Shown: positions 15,745 through 24,745 of the stretch, piece after piece | How the letters are laid out: every line of letters starts with the position of its first letter | Position numbering within the stretch: position 1 is the first letter of the stretch | Source: Aldehydirespirator sp965203635 | Lineage (GTDB): Bacteria; Actinomycetota; Acidimicrobiia; Acidimicrobiales; Aldehydirespiratoraceae | Reading direction: 5' to 3' | Assembly: GCA_965203635.1 (NCBI GenBank) | Contig: OZ241903.1 | Span: 3,162,001 to 3,226,000 of the forward strand | Length of the DNA stretch: 64,000 nucleotides | The notes under the pieces: generated by a model | Told to the model about the DNA's origin: nothing | What the model saw: the letters and a program-made list of their open reading frames with translations, nothing else | Database searches by the model: none | Translations under genes and position numbers: made by a program

Positions 15745-16713
15745 ATGAGGCTCTGGAATCGTCACGGCTGGATCATCCGGCGCCTCGGTGTAGCGGTGCT
15801 GTCGCTATGGGTCGTCTCGGTCGTCGTGTTCATGGCGACGCAGGCCCTGCCGGGGGACGCGGCCGTCGCCATCCTGGGCCGGCAGGCCACCCCGGAGGCG
15901 GTGTCCATCATGCGGGCCGACCTTGGGCTCAACCGCCCGCTGGTGACCCAGTACGTCGACTGGTTCGGCGGGGTGCTGGTGGGCGACTTCGGCGAATCGG
16001 TCGGCTCGGGCGCCCCCATCTCGGACCTGATCGGCAGCCGCATCGTCAACACCGCGGTGCTGCTGGTCGTGTCGGCCGTGATCATCTTTCCGGCCGGCAT
16101 CGCCCTCGGCGTGTTCGCGGCCCTGCGCCGCGACGGCCCGCTCGACCGGGTCTTCTCGGTCACGACCCCGGCCATGAACGCGCTCCCCGCCTTCGTGGTC
16201 GGCCTGGTTCTGGTGATCCTGTTCGGCACCACCGTTTGGAAGATCTTCCCGGCCACCGCTCTCTTCCCGCCGGGTGACTTCCCGTTGCGCCATCCCGACG
16301 TGATGGTGCTGCCGGTGGCCACCCTCGTGCTGTCGACCGTGCCGTACCTGGCGCTCATCGTGCGGGCCACGACGATCGAGGCCCTCGAGTCCGACTATGT
16401 GCAGATGGCCCGTCTCAAGGGCCTGCGCCCGCGCACGGTCGTGCTGGTGCATGCCCTTCCCAACGTCGTGGTGCCGATCCTGCAGACCGGCGCGGTGATC
16501 CTCGGCCACCTCGCCGGCGGGGTGGTCGTCGTCGAGTTCCTCTTCCGGTACCCGGGGCTCGGGACGTCGCTCACCAACGCGGTGTCGGCGAGGGACCTGG
16601 CCCTTATCCAGGCCTCGACGCTGCTGCTGGCCGCGGCCATCGTCATCATCAACCTGATCGCCGACATCCTCACCGTCCAGCTCACGCCCCGGCTGAGGAC
16701 GGCCGAGACGTGA
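15745..16713 (+). CDS. ABC transporter permease, DppB-like
   Basis: A 322-aa inner-membrane permease with six predicted helices. The N-terminal TPR_C-like segment has the usual ALPGDAAVAILGRQATPEAV periplasmic start. The EAA-type cytoplasmic loop is ...ARLKGLRPRTVVLVHALPN at ~220-242. It forms the translocation pore with the next gene. It overlaps that gene by 4 nt (GTGA) and follows the binding protein by 61 bp. Confidence 0.92.
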   Translation: MRLWNRHGWIIRRLGVAVLSLWVVSVVVFMATQALPGDAAVAILGRQATPEAVSIMRADLGLNRPLVTQYVDWFGGVLVGDFGESVGSGAPISDLIGSRIVNTAVLLVVSAVIIFPAGIALGVFAALRRDGPLDRVFSVTTPAMNALPAFVVGLVLVILFGTTVWKIFPATALFPPGDFPLRHPDVMVLPVATLVLSTVPYLALIVRATTIEALESDYVQMARLKGLRPRTVVLVHALPNVVVPILQTGAVILGHLAGGVVVVEFLFRYPGLGTSLTNAVSARDLALIQASTLLLAAAIVIINLIADILTVQLTPRLRTAET

Positions 16714-17603
16714 CCGCTGCGGCCGATACCGCGGCGAGCCCATCCCGGCGGCGGGCCCCGACCGGGCTCAGGAGCCTCGCCGACGCCTGGAAACACCTCC
16801 AGACCAAGGTCGGCGTGATCATCACGCTGTTGATCGTCCTCGTGGCCGTCGCCGGTCCGTACCTCGCGCCCTTCGCCCACACCGAGTTCGTCGATCTCCC
16901 CTTCGCCAAGCCGAGCGCCGACGCCTGGTTCGGGACCGACAACCTCGGCCGCGACGTGTTGACGCGGGTCCTCTACGGCGGTCGGACCGTGGTGGTGATG
17001 TCGTTCCTGTCGGTCGTGGTCGGCATGGTCCTCGGGATCGCCTTCGGCCTGGTCGCCGGCTACTCGCGCACATGGCTCGACGACGTGCTCATGGGAACCA
17101 CCGACATCGTGCTGGCCTTCCCCCACCTGCTGCTCACCCTGCTGTTCGTGGCCATGGCCGGTCCCCACAAGTGGCTGATCGTCCTGCTGGTGGCGGTGGG
17201 GCACGCGCCCCGCATCGCCAGGCTGACCCGGGGACTGACCCTCGATGCCTCGCGTCTCGAGTACGTCGAGGCGGCCGAGGCCATGGCGCTGCCCCGCTGG
17301 CGGATCCTGGCCAGCGAGATACTCCCCAACCTCTCCACCCCGCTGATGGTGGAGTTCGGGGTGAGGCTGGCCATCTCGGTGGGGATGCTGGCCGCGTTGA
17401 GCTTCCTCGGGGCTGGGCTGCAGCCGCCCGAGGCGGACTGGGGCCTGATGATCAACGAGAACCGCTCCGCTCTCAACGTGCAGCCCTGGGCCGTCGTCAT
17501 TCCGATGGCGACCATCAGCCTGTTCGCGCTCGGCGCCTACCTCATCAGCGAGGGCTTCGCACGGGCCTTCGCCGGCGTGGACCGGAAAGGGATCCGGACG
17601 TGA
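16710..17603 (+). CDS. ABC transporter permease, DppC-like
   Basis: A 297-aa partner permease starting GTG within the stop of the previous gene. It has the N-terminal cytoplasmic segment and first helix typical of DppC/OppC, then the FGTDNLGRDVLTRVLYGGR motif (~71-89). The EAA loop is EAAEAMALPRWRILASEILPN cut to ~188-208, and five or six membrane helices are predicted. With the DppB-like subunit it completes the channel. The ATPase follows after 37 bp. Confidence 0.92.
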   Translation: MTAAADTAASPSRRRAPTGLRSLADAWKHLQTKVGVIITLLIVLVAVAGPYLAPFAHTEFVDLPFAKPSADAWFGTDNLGRDVLTRVLYGGRTVVVMSFLSVVVGMVLGIAFGLVAGYSRTWLDDVLMGTTDIVLAFPHLLLTLLFVAMAGPHKWLIVLLVAVGHAPRIARLTRGLTLDASRLEYVEAAEAMALPRWRILASEILPNLSTPLMVEFGVRLAISVGMLAALSFLGAGLQPPEADWGLMINENRSALNVQPWAVVIPMATISLFALGAYLISEGFARAFAGVDRKGIRT

Positions 17604-17640
17604 ACGTCATCCACCGCTCGGGCGAGGCAGGGCCGCGGCC

Positions 17641-19479
17641 GTGACCGTCATCGATGTCGACGGCCTGCGAGTCGAGTTGGCCGGGGACGGCTCGCCGATC
17701 GTCGACGAGATCTCCTTCACGGTGCAGGCCGGCGAGCTGGTCGGCATCGTCGGCGAGTCGGGGTCGGGCAAGACCACCATCGCGACCGCCCTGTCGGGCC
17801 ATTTCCGCCGCGGTGCCCGGCACGCAGCCGGGTCGGTGGTGGTCGACGGAACCGACATGGGCGCCATCAGCAGCAAGGCCCGCCAGGACCTTCGCGGACG
17901 CGTCATCGCCTACATGCCCCAGGATCCGACGGCAGCCCTCAACCCGGCCCTGCGTATCAGGCGCCAGCTCGAGGAGGCGCTCACGGCCCACCGCATCGGA
18001 TCGACCCGCGCCGAGCGCCGCGAGCGAATCCGCGAGGTCCTGAGAGAGGTAGCACTGCCCGACACCGACGAGTTCCTGAGCCGCTACCCCCACCAGCTCT
18101 CCGGCGGGCAGCAGCAGAGGGTCTGCATCGCCATGGCGTTCATCTGCCAGCCCAAGGTGATCGTGCTAGACGAGCCGACCACCGGGTTGGACGTCACCAC
18201 CCAGGCTCAGGTGCTCGAGACGGTGAAGACGCTGTGCGAACGCCACGCCACCGCAGCCATCTACGTGAGCCACGACCTCGCGGTGGTGTCGAACCTGGCC
18301 GACCGGGTGCTGGTTCTCTACGCCGGGCGGATGGCCGAGTTCGGGCGTCGAGTAGCGGTCTTCAACAGTCCCGCCCACCCCTACACCCGCATGCTGCTGA
18401 GCGCCATCCCGGATCCGAAGGAACGCAAGAGCACCCACGTGCGGACCGGGCGAACCCCGGCACCGGGCGAGGTGATCGACGCGTGCCCGTTCTCGTCCCG
18501 CTGCGAGTTCGCCACCGAGCGCTGCACGCTGTCGGATCCGCCGATGGTTGAGGTCGGCGTCGAGCACGCCATCCGCTGCCATGAGCACGAGACCGTCGCG
18601 GCCGTGCCCCTCGAGGCCGCGGTCTCAGCTCCCCGTGCGCCCGACGACCGGGCCGACGCCCTGCTGAGCGTCAAGGACCTGACCGCCTCCTACGGAGCCG
18701 ACCCGGTGCTCGCCGGGGTCTCGCTCGACCTCTTCTCCCACGAGTGCCTCGCGGTGGTGGGCGAGTCGGGCAGCGGCAAGACCACGCTGGCCAAGTCGAT
18801 CGCGGGACTGATGCCCGCCTACGACGGGACCGTGTCGTACCGGGGCAGGGAGCTGGCCCGCGGGGCCCGTTCGAGGTCGACCGAGGAGCGCCGGTCCCTC
18901 CAGTACATATTCCAGAGCCCGTACCGGTCGCTGAACCCCCGCAAGACGGTGGGCCAGGCCATCCGGGCCCCGCTGTCGCACTTCTTCGGAACCTCGGAGG
19001 CGGAGGCCAACCAGCAGGTCGCGGCCGCCCTGGAACGGGTGGCCCTCCCGTCGGAGTTCGCTCAGCGGTTCCCGGACGAGCTGTCCGGCGGCGAGCGTCA
19101 GCGGGTGGCCATCGCTCGGGCTCTGGTCACCGAGCCGGACGTGCTCATCTGCGACGAGATCACCTCGGCGCTCGACGTCTCGGTCCAAGCCTCGATCGTC
19201 GAGCTGCTGGAGGATCTCCGGGAGCAGGAGGGACTGGCGCTGCTGTTCGTGACCCACAACCTCGCGCTGGTTCGCAGCATCGCCGATCGAGTGACCGTCC
19301 TCGACCGGGGAACGCTGATCGAGACCGGGGCGGCCACCGACGTCCTCGACCGCCCCAGCGAGGACTACACCCGTCGCCTGCTGGCCCACACGCCGACCGT
19401 CAACGCCGACGGCTCAGCCCGCACGGTCTCTGGCGGCTCCGGCGGGAACAGCGGTCCGAATGGTAGACAGGTCTACTGA
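17641..19479 (+). CDS. fused dipeptide-type ABC ATPase (DppD-DppF in one chain)
   Basis: A 612-aa protein with two complete ABC domains. Walker A GESGSGKT occurs at ~38-45 and again at ~373-380. The signatures are LSGGQQQR (~158) and LSGGERQR (~480). Walker B is VIVLDEPTTGLD, and VLICDEITSALD in the second copy. The oligopeptide-family C-terminal segment with conserved cysteines (ACPFSSRCEFATERC) follows the first domain. In many systems these are two genes. Starting GTG 17641, it energises the preceding permeases. It overlaps the MFS gene by 20 nt, suggesting one operon. Confidence 0.92.
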   Translation: MTVIDVDGLRVELAGDGSPIVDEISFTVQAGELVGIVGESGSGKTTIATALSGHFRRGARHAAGSVVVDGTDMGAISSKARQDLRGRVIAYMPQDPTAALNPALRIRRQLEEALTAHRIGSTRAERRERIREVLREVALPDTDEFLSRYPHQLSGGQQQRVCIAMAFICQPKVIVLDEPTTGLDVTTQAQVLETVKTLCERHATAAIYVSHDLAVVSNLADRVLVLYAGRMAEFGRRVAVFNSPAHPYTRMLLSAIPDPKERKSTHVRTGRTPAPGEVIDACPFSSRCEFATERCTLSDPPMVEVGVEHAIRCHEHETVAAVPLEAAVSAPRAPDDRADALLSVKDLTASYGADPVLAGVSLDLFSHECLAVVGESGSGKTTLAKSIAGLMPAYDGTVSYRGRELARGARSRSTEERRSLQYIFQSPYRSLNPRKTVGQAIRAPLSHFFGTSEAEANQQVAAALERVALPSEFAQRFPDELSGGERQRVAIARALVTEPDVLICDEITSALDVSVQASIVELLEDLREQEGLALLFVTHNLALVRSIADRVTVLDRGTLIETGAATDVLDRPSEDYTRRLLAHTPTVNADGSARTVSGGSGGNSGPNGRQVY

Positions 19480-20641
19480 TCACACGACAGCCGATCGCCT
19501 GCTGAGCCTTCCGTTCGTCGGGCTCGGCCTCTCGTCCCTCTGCTACTACTTCGCGCTGGCGCTCACGACCACTGTGCTGCCGATCTACGTGGTCGACCAC
19601 CTCGATGGAGGTGGTGTAGCCGTGGGCGTGGCCATGGGCTCACTGGGCGTGGCCGCGGTCGTGGCCCGGTTGTTCGTGGGCACCGCCGGCGACGCAGCAG
19701 GTCGCCGGACGCTCGTCGTTGCCGGCAGCCTGATCGCGGGGATGGGGATGCTCCTGCTGACGGTCGCCGAGAGCGTTCCGGTGGTTGCGGCCTGCCGGCT
19801 GTTGACGGGAGCGGGGGAGGCTGCCGCGGCCGTGGGGATCGCGACCGCGATGCAGGACCTGGTGCCCGCCAACCGGCGCACGGAGGCTGCCATCTACTAC
19901 GCGTTGACCCTGTCCGTCAGCTTTGGTGCCGGCGCGCCCGTGGCTGAATGGCTGAGGCCGAGAGTCGATTTTGACCTGATATGGCTCGCGGCCGCGGCAA
20001 TCACCGCAACAGCAACGTTGCTGGGCTTGCTGGCGCCTGCGCACCGACCGTCGCAGGCTCAGTATCGATTCAGGCCCGCAATCGTCCGTTCCAGTGTCGG
20101 ACCCGCCCTGGTCCTGTTCCTGGCGATGGTGAGCTTCTCCGCCTTCATCGCCTTCGTCGTTCTACGGGCCCGTGACGTCGGGATCAGCCAGCCCGGACTC
20201 GCCTTCTCCGCCTACGCGGCGGTGTCCATCGTGGCCCGGGTCGGCGTCGGCAGATTCGCTGACCGGATCGGGCCGCGACGGCTGACCACCCATGCGCTAG
20301 CGATCACGGCCGTGGGCCTGGCCGTGATCGGCGGATGGGCCACGCCCAGCGGCGTGCTGGTCGGCGCGGCTGTGCTAGGGGCCTCGCACCCGCTGATATT
20401 CCCAGCGACCATCGCGGTCTCGTACGGCCGGGCAGGGGCCGAGGAGCGGACGGCGGCGGTGGCCACTGCAACGATGGCCCTCGACGCGGGTATAGCCGTC
20501 GGGGCCATTGCGTGGGGGGGCGCCGTGTCGCTGATCGGCTTGCCGGCTCCGTTCCTGCTGGGAGCGGGTCTCTGCGCGATCACGATTCTCGTTGCCCAGC
20601 CCCTTCTCGACGAGGCGCCAAACCCCGCTCCGCAGGAATGA
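19460..20641 (+). CDS. major facilitator superfamily transporter
   Basis: A 393-aa protein with ~12 hydrophobic segments and the MFS loop motif between helices 2 and 3 (ARLFVGTAGDAAGRR at ~72-86). A second copy occurs at mid-protein (ARVGVGRFADRIGPRR). It is probably a proton-coupled exporter or importer of a small organic compound. The ATG lies inside the end of the ATPase frame, so it is cotranscribed with the importer. That placement suggests it moves a related substrate or product. Substrate unknown. Confidence 0.88.
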   Translation: MVDRSTDHTTADRLLSLPFVGLGLSSLCYYFALALTTTVLPIYVVDHLDGGGVAVGVAMGSLGVAAVVARLFVGTAGDAAGRRTLVVAGSLIAGMGMLLLTVAESVPVVAACRLLTGAGEAAAAVGIATAMQDLVPANRRTEAAIYYALTLSVSFGAGAPVAEWLRPRVDFDLIWLAAAAITATATLLGLLAPAHRPSQAQYRFRPAIVRSSVGPALVLFLAMVSFSAFIAFVVLRARDVGISQPGLAFSAYAAVSIVARVGVGRFADRIGPRRLTTHALAITAVGLAVIGGWATPSGVLVGAAVLGASHPLIFPATIAVSYGRAGAEERTAAVATATMALDAGIAVGAIAWGGAVSLIGLPAPFLLGAGLCAITILVAQPLLDEAPNPAPQE

Positions 20642-20763
20642 ATGAGGCACGATTTGTCATTGGACGGAATGAGTGGCCGTGCTTACCCTGAGTTCCAACG
20701 GTGTTGCCGGGCCAGTGCCGCTCCCTGCCGCACCTTCGTAGTTCAGCGGCGACAGAGCACCCC

Positions 20764-21612
20764 ATGAGCAATCGGCTCGAGCGACTGACCGGATACGACC
20801 GGATCACGGTTACACCGCTGACGCCGACGATCGGCGCGGAGGTCGCCGGCGTGCGGGTGGGCGACCTGGACTCCGAGACGTTCGACGAAGTCTTCGGTGC
20901 CTGGATGGACTGGAAGGTGCTGGTGTTCCGGGACCAGGACATCGACATCACCGATCACATCGCCTTCAGCCGGCACTTCTCGGAGCTGGAGGCTCATCCC
21001 TTCAGCCCCCACCTGGACGGCCATCCCGAGGTCATCGTACTGGAGAGCACCCCGGGCGAGCCGTGGGCGGCCGAGATCTTCCACAGCGACGTGACCTACC
21101 GCCTCTGCCCTCCCATGGGGGCTGTGCTTCGTTGCCGTGTGATCCCGCCGGTCGGCGGCGACACCATCTGGGCCGACATGGAAGCGGCCCTCGAGGGCCT
21201 CGATCCCGAGACGCGAGCGTTGATCGATGACCGGCCGGCGGTCCACACCGTCACCAAGAACGTGCTCAACATCAAGGAGAAGGCGGAGCGAGCGGAGGAG
21301 CTCAGAGCGGAGTACCCGGATCGGGAGCATCCCATCGTCCGCACCCATCCCGTGACCGGTCGCAAGTGCCTCTACGTGAACGAGTCGTTCACGCTGCGGA
21401 TGGCATGGCTCGACGATGACGACAGCGACGCCCTGCTGCGCCGCCTCTGGCGGCAGGCGTTGAACCCCCTCTACCAAGTCCGGGTGAGGTGGCGACCGGA
21501 CACGGTGGTCATGTGGGACAACCGGTGCACCCAGCACTACGTGGTCCCCGACTTCTTCTCATCGCACCGGCGCATGGAGCGGACCACCCTGGTCGGCTCC
21601 GAGGTGCAATAG
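20764..21612 (+). CDS. TauD/TfdA-family Fe(II)/2-oxoglutarate dioxygenase
   Basis: A 283-aa dioxygenase (PF02668). The iron facial triad is visible: HSD (His ~107, Asp ~109) and a distal His in CTQHYVVPDF (~258). The 2-oxoglutarate-binding Arg lies in HRRMERTTL (~270). Family members hydroxylate taurine, alkylsulfates, phenoxyacetates and similar acids, releasing sulfite or aldehydes. ATG 20764 gives the conventional N-terminus (RITVTPLTPTIGAEVAGV). It sits 120 bp after the MFS gene and is followed by the amidohydrolase, so it probably starts catabolism of the imported compound. Confidence 0.9.
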   Translation: MSNRLERLTGYDRITVTPLTPTIGAEVAGVRVGDLDSETFDEVFGAWMDWKVLVFRDQDIDITDHIAFSRHFSELEAHPFSPHLDGHPEVIVLESTPGEPWAAEIFHSDVTYRLCPPMGAVLRCRVIPPVGGDTIWADMEAALEGLDPETRALIDDRPAVHTVTKNVLNIKEKAERAEELRAEYPDREHPIVRTHPVTGRKCLYVNESFTLRMAWLDDDDSDALLRRLWRQALNPLYQVRVRWRPDTVVMWDNRCTQHYVVPDFFSSHRRMERTTLVGSEVQ

Positions 21613-21635
21613 CCCGGGAGGCGAAGGAGGCCGAC

Positions 21636-21668
21636 ATGGAGTCAACAGCCAAGGAGGAATCTCGATGA
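21636..21668 (+). CDS. ten-codon leader ORF coupled to the amidohydrolase
   Basis: An ATG at 21636, preceded by GAAGGAGG at the right distance, opens the frame MESTAKEESR. Its TGA overlaps the amidohydrolase ATG (ATGA). The AAGGAGG for the amidohydrolase lies inside this mini-frame. Two strong SD sequences in 30 bp with an ATGA junction indicate a translated leader. It could couple translation; no attenuation-type codon run is present. Confidence 0.45.
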   Translation: MESTAKEESR

Positions 21669-23092
21669 GTCACGGCACCGACGTCGAGGCGGTCCAGAAG
21701 GCGATCTCGCATCCCGTCATAGATGCCGACGGGCACATGATGGAGTACTACCCCCTGATGCTCGAGATCGCGACCGAGTTGTCCGACCCGTCCACGGCCG
21801 CGACGGCGCTCGCCCCCTTGACCGACCAGAGGTGGGCACCGCTGCGGGCGACGCCGGTCGACGAGCGCCGCGGCCAGGCCATCTTCAGAGGTGCATGGTG
21901 GGCGATGCCCGCGGCCAACACCCGCGATCAGGCCACCGCGGTGCTGCCCGGCCTGCTGTACGAGCGGCTCGGCGAGCTCGGGATTGACTTCCAGCTGGCC
22001 TACCCCACCTACGGCATGTTCTGCTGGGTCCTGAGGAACCCGGAGCATCGGCAGCTCCTTGCCCGCACCTACAACACGTACTGCGCCGAGGTGTACGCCG
22101 GCTATCGCGACCGGCTGGAGCCGGTGGCGGTGATCCCGATGCACACGCCCGAGGAGGCGGCCAGCGAGATCGAGCACGCGGTCGGGAGCCTGGGACTCAA
22201 GGCCATCGTGATGACCGGCTGCGTGCCGAGGCAATTCGACGGCGCCCATTTGCCCGGAGCCGCCTGGCTCGACACCGTCGGATACGGGAGCCAGTACGAC
22301 TACGACCTCGTGTGGCAGACGTGCGAGCGGCTCGGTGTGTCACCCGCGTTCCACGGCATCGGTATGGGCTGGGGATCCCGGACGTCGCCGACCAACTACA
22401 TGTACAACCACCTCGGCCACTTCGCGGCGGCCAACGAGGCCACCTGCCGCAGCCTGCTGATGGGCGGGGCCCCGCTCCGGTTCCCGAACTTGACGTGGGC
22501 CTTCCTGGAGGGCGGGGTCTCGTGGGCCTGCCAGCTTCAGCTGGACATGATGGAGCACTTCGAGAAGCGCAACATCGACACGCTGCTCGCCACCCTCGAT
22601 CCGAGACTGGTCGACCACGAGCTGCTGAACCAGCTGTACCAGCAGTACGCCACCGGTCGCATGGCCGGCCGCGAGCGCCCCTTCGCGGGTTGGTCTCGCT
22701 CCAACTCCGATCCCAACGAGGAGTACGACGACGATTTCGCCGAGTCGGGCATCAAGAGCGAGACCGACATCGTCGACATCTTCGGGCGCTTCTACTTCGG
22801 GTGCGAGGCCGACGATCGCATGAACGCAGTCGCCTTCGACACGAGCCTGAACCCGCAGGGACGCACGCTTCAGGCCATGTTCGCCAGCGACATCGGCCAC
22901 TGGGACGTGCCCGACGCCCGCGATTGCGTGCCCGAGGCGTGGGAACTCGTCGAAGAGGGGCTGATCTCGGAGGACGACTTCGAGTCCTTCACCTTCCGCC
23001 ACCCGGTTCGCTTCCTGCTGGAATCCAACCCGAGCTTCTTCGACGGCACCGCCATCGCCGGCGCGGTCGCCGGGGTCAGGGCCGCGGCCTGA
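21665..23092 (+). CDS. amidohydrolase family 2 metal-dependent hydrolase/decarboxylase
   Basis: A 475-aa TIM-barrel amidohydrolase (PF04909), longer than the ~330-400 aa norm because of C-terminal extensions. The N-terminal metal site appears as VIDADGHMMEYYP (~20-32), where DxDxH-type residues replace HxH, as in the ACMSD-like subgroup. A barrel His lies in FHGIGMG (~220), and a late acidic segment AMFASDIGHWDVPDARD at ~400-416 fits the metal Asp. Relatives decarboxylate or hydrolyse aromatic or cyclic acids. It is preceded by AAGGAGG and convergent with the aldehyde dehydrogenase. Confidence 0.85.
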   Translation: MSHGTDVEAVQKAISHPVIDADGHMMEYYPLMLEIATELSDPSTAATALAPLTDQRWAPLRATPVDERRGQAIFRGAWWAMPAANTRDQATAVLPGLLYERLGELGIDFQLAYPTYGMFCWVLRNPEHRQLLARTYNTYCAEVYAGYRDRLEPVAVIPMHTPEEAASEIEHAVGSLGLKAIVMTGCVPRQFDGAHLPGAAWLDTVGYGSQYDYDLVWQTCERLGVSPAFHGIGMGWGSRTSPTNYMYNHLGHFAAANEATCRSLLMGGAPLRFPNLTWAFLEGGVSWACQLQLDMMEHFEKRNIDTLLATLDPRLVDHELLNQLYQQYATGRMAGRERPFAGWSRSNSDPNEEYDDDFAESGIKSETDIVDIFGRFYFGCEADDRMNAVAFDTSLNPQGRTLQAMFASDIGHWDVPDARDCVPEAWELVEEGLISEDDFESFTFRHPVRFLLESNPSFFDGTAIAGAVAGVRAAA

Positions 23093-23099
23093 CCGCGGC

Positions 23100-24623
23100 T
23101 CAGCGGAGAGCGACCGTCACCGACTTCGTCTCCAGGTACTCCTCGACCCCCTGGAAGCCGCCCGACACACCGATCCCCGACTGCTTGTACAAGCCCATCG
23201 GCAGGGCGTGGTCGAGTCCGATCGCGCAGTTGATGGAGACGCCGCCGACCCGCAGCTCGGATGCCACCACGTGGGCCCGTGACAGATCGTTGGTCCAGAC
23301 GCTGGCGCTGAGCCCGTAGGAGGTGGCGTTGGCCATGGCGATGACCTCGGACTCGTCGGAGAACTCGGTCGTGACGAGGACCGGGCCGAAGATCTCCTCC
23401 TGGTTGACGCGCAGGGCCGGATCATCGGTGCGGAAGACAGTCGGCTCCACGAAGTACCCGGGCCGGTCGATCCGGCTGCCGCCGGTGACCAGGGTGGCGC
23501 CCTCGCTCCGGCCGAGTGCGAGGTAGCCGGCGACCCGGTCGAGCTGCTCCTGGCTGACGAGCGGCCCGAGGTCGGTCTCGAGGTCCATTCCGGGCCCGAC
23601 CTTGAGGCTGCGGGCGTGATCGACGACCCCGGAGATGATGTCGTCGGCTATCTCGGAGTGGACCAGCAGCCGCGAGCCGGCGAAGCACATCTGCCCGCTG
23701 TTGAGGAAGATGAGGCCGGCCGCCGCGGCGGTGGCCTCCTCGACGTCGGCATCCGCGAAGACGATCGTCGGCGACTTCCCCCCGCACTCGAGGCTCAGCC
23801 GCTTCAAACTCCGGGACGCTGAGGCGGCGATCGTCCTGGCCGTCTCGGTGGAGCCGACGAAGGCGATCTTGTCGACATCGGGATGGCTCACGAGGGCCGC
23901 ACCGGCGACCTCGCCCGACCCGGTAACGATGTTGACGGCTCCGGGCGGGAACCCTGCCTGCTCGATCAACTGCCCGAGACGCAGCGTCGTCAGCGGGGTC
24001 TGCTCGGCCGGCTTGATGATCACCGTGCAGCCCGCGGTCACCGCCGGCGCCAGGCGAGCCACCGCCATGAGCAGCGGGACGTTCCACGGCACGATGGCGG
24101 CGGCGACGCCAACGGGCTCACGCAGAGAGTAGGCGTGGGTGTGCGGCCCGAACGGGCGGCCGGCCGGCTCGACCGGAGCGAGATCAACGGTCGTGCCCTC
24201 GATCTTGGTGGCCCATCCGGCGTAGTAGCGCAGCGTCTGCACCGGCGCCTTGACGTCGAGGCCGCGGGCCACCGACAGCGGCTTGCCCTGGTTGAGGACC
24301 TCCATGACCGCCAGCTCTTCGGCGTGTTCCTCGATCAGGTACGACAGGTTCCACAGCAGCTCCGTCCGGCGGGCCGGAGGCATCCGCCGCCAGTCCCGGC
24401 TCTCGAAGGTTCGGCGGGCCGCGGCCACCGCGGCGTCGATATCGGCGGCGTCGGCCTCGGCCGCCTCCGCCAGAGGCTCGCCCGTCGCCGGGTTGTGGAC
24501 GGTGCGCACGCTGCTTGATCGCGACGGCACCCACCGGCCCCCGATGAGCATGTGGTGGGGCGCATCGAGGAACCGGGTCACCCGCTCGATCGGTTCAGGG
24601 AGCTGTGACGACTCAGCGGGCAC
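23100..24623 (-). CDS. NAD(P)-dependent aldehyde dehydrogenase
   Basis: A 507-aa ALDH superfamily enzyme (PF00171) of standard length. Visible motifs include IVPWNVPLLMAVARLAPA with the catalytic Asn (~170s) and IIKPAEQTPLTTL with the cofactor Lys (~200). The active-site Glu is in SLECGGKSPTIVF (~274) and the nucleophile Cys is in SGQMCFAGSR (~310). It oxidises an aldehyde to the acid. It is transcribed towards the amidohydrolase and divergently from LysR; the intergenic region has inverted repeats, so LysR may control it. The aldehyde substrate may come from the TauD or alcohol dehydrogenase steps. Confidence 0.93.
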   Translation of the reverse strand: MPAESSQLPEPIERVTRFLDAPHHMLIGGRWVPSRSSSVRTVHNPATGEPLAEAAEADAADIDAAVAAARRTFESRDWRRMPPARRTELLWNLSYLIEEHAEELAVMEVLNQGKPLSVARGLDVKAPVQTLRYYAGWATKIEGTTVDLAPVEPAGRPFGPHTHAYSLREPVGVAAAIVPWNVPLLMAVARLAPAVTAGCTVIIKPAEQTPLTTLRLGQLIEQAGFPPGAVNIVTGSGEVAGAALVSHPDVDKIAFVGSTETARTIAASASRSLKRLSLECGGKSPTIVFADADVEEATAAAAGLIFLNSGQMCFAGSRLLVHSEIADDIISGVVDHARSLKVGPGMDLETDLGPLVSQEQLDRVAGYLALGRSEGATLVTGGSRIDRPGYFVEPTVFRTDDPALRVNQEEIFGPVLVTTEFSDESEVIAMANATSYGLSASVWTNDLSRAHVVASELRVGGVSINCAIGLDHALPMGLYKQSGIGVSGGFQGVEEYLETKSVTVALR

Positions 24624-24666
24624 CGGCGACGAGGGTATTTCTTCGGCAGGTCGCTAGTCCAATAGC

Positions 24667-24733
24667 GGAACATGACCAACTGTTCCCGATCAGCACCCTA
24701 CGTTTGATAGCTCAGAAGAACTACTGATGGTAG
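24667..24733. promoter_or_regulatory. inverted repeats between aldehyde dehydrogenase and lysR
   Basis: GGAAC-N10-GTTCC lies at 24667-24686 and CTAC-N5-GTAG at 24721-24733, just before the LysR start. LysR regulators usually bind interrupted palindromes in the divergent promoter next to their own gene. Both arms are perfect. The region is AT-richer than its flanks. Binding is not proven. Confidence 0.45.
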
Positions 24734-24745
24734 TGTCATAACCAG

